Notes under the pieces: generated by a model | The model's input: the letters and a program-made list of their open reading frames with translations, nothing else | Databases searched by the model: none | What the model was told of the DNA's origin: nothing | In this document: one piece after another, positions 5,508 through 5,744 of the stretch | Layout of the letters: the number at the start of each line of letters is the position of its first letter | Position numbering within the stretch: the first letter of the stretch is position 1 | Program-made: the position numbers and the translations under genes | DNA from: an uncultured Pseudomonadales bacterium | GTDB taxonomy: Bacteria; Pseudomonadota; Gammaproteobacteria; Pseudomonadales; IMCC2047 | Reading direction: 5' to 3' | DNA length: 5,744 nt | Assembly (NCBI GenBank): GCA_947258895.1 | Contig: CAMYKE010000117.1 | Span: 4,423-10,166, forward strand

Positions 5508-5744
5508 ATGCGTTTCACGTACGCCGAATCGATGTGCGACCCCAGTCACTATCTGCCGCTCGCGGTCGCCGCCGACCAGCACGGCTGGCACTCCTTCACC
5601 GTGCCGGACAGCATCTGCTACCCGGAGCATTCGGATACCCAGTACCCGTACACCGACGACGGAACCCGCCAGTTCCTGGACGGCGTTCCCTTCATCGAGC
5701 CCTTCACCCTGATTCCCGCCCTGGCGGCGGTGACCGAGCGGCTG
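5508..5744 (+). CDS. LLM class (luciferase-like) flavin/F420-dependent oxidoreductase, partial N-terminus
   Basis: The frame opens at ATG 5508 and runs off the right edge, giving 79 residues of a protein family usually about 300-350 residues long. The hand translation starts MRFTYAESMCDPSHYLPLAV, then AADQHGWHSFTVPDS and PFIEPFTLIPALAAVTERL. This is the usual beginning of a luciferase-like TIM barrel: strand 1, a helix containing A-x2-x-E/H-x-G-(F/W), then strand 2 ending in PDS. The E-P-(F/W)-x-x-L-x-A-L-A-A-x-T-x-R-L segment is highly characteristic. A short GAGG (5500-5503) lies four bases before the ATG. Members use FMN or coenzyme F420 to oxidise or reduce varied substrates; the cofactor and substrate cannot be decided from this fragment. 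It is divergent from the HAD-GFA pair. Confidence 0.85.
   Translation, partial: MRFTYAESMCDPSHYLPLAVAADQHGWHSFTVPDSICYPEHSDTQYPYTDDGTRQFLDGVPFIEPFTLIPALAAVTERL

Noticed and set aside
3677..5518. 613-codon minus-strand open frame across the right-hand genes
   Set aside because: It is Arg/Pro/Gly-rich, runs through the HAD and GFA genes in another frame, crosses the junction, and has no motif; such frames are common in GC-rich DNA.
1..5744. CRISPR array, tRNA/rRNA, insertion sequence ends, toxin-antitoxin or phage-defence genes
   Set aside because: No spaced direct repeats, cloverleaf, transposase motif or defence-family domain was found on either strand.

Overview
The window looks like two unrelated pieces of proteobacterial DNA joined head to head at position ~3971-3976, exactly on a CTGCAG (PstI) hexamer. 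Left of the join (1-3970) hand-counted lines of coding sequence are about 58-60% GC. Right of it (3977-5744) counted lines are about 68-73% GC. Two genes that point at each other, a nitrate reductase (plus strand) and a two-domain GFA protein (minus strand), both lose recognisable family sequence at this hexamer. The simplest reading is a chimera (ligated clone insert or assembly error); a natural rearrangement is possible but less likely.

Left piece. A minus-strand operon encodes a LolD/MacB-type ABC exporter: a complete ATPase (591-1334), then nine bases later the first 193 residues of an FtsX/MacB-like permease that runs off the window (581-1). Upstream of the ATPase is a 9-of-10 match to the FNR/Anr box, placed about 42 bases from the start predicted by a -10-like hexamer, which is class II spacing. 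A gene-free stretch of about 870 bases (1335-2203) follows. It is partly AT-rich and rich in small palindromes. It holds a sigma-54 -24/-12 element (1972-1987) and an NtrC-like site (1741-1757) ahead of the nitrate reductase gene, as expected for nitrogen-controlled nitrate assimilation. The nitrate reductase (start 2204) is of the assimilatory NasA type, with four N-terminal Fe-S cysteines and a Mo-ligand cysteine, and is cut off at residue ~591 as its C-terminal cofactor domain begins. The style and regulators suggest a gammaproteobacterium, but this is inference.

Right piece. A minus-strand gene pair encodes a HAD-superfamily hydrolase (4657-5430) and the GFA protein (start 4647), linked by a GGAGG ribosome binding site that overlaps the HAD stop codon. 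Divergent from it, across a 77-base gap, starts a luciferase-like (LLM) flavin/F420 oxidoreductase (5508 to the end, partial). The group resembles accessory metabolic or detoxification genes of a high-GC proteobacterium; no specific pathway can be named.

I found no RNA genes, CRISPR array, insertion sequence or new defence-type system. The long open frames antisense to the right-hand genes are by-products of high GC content.
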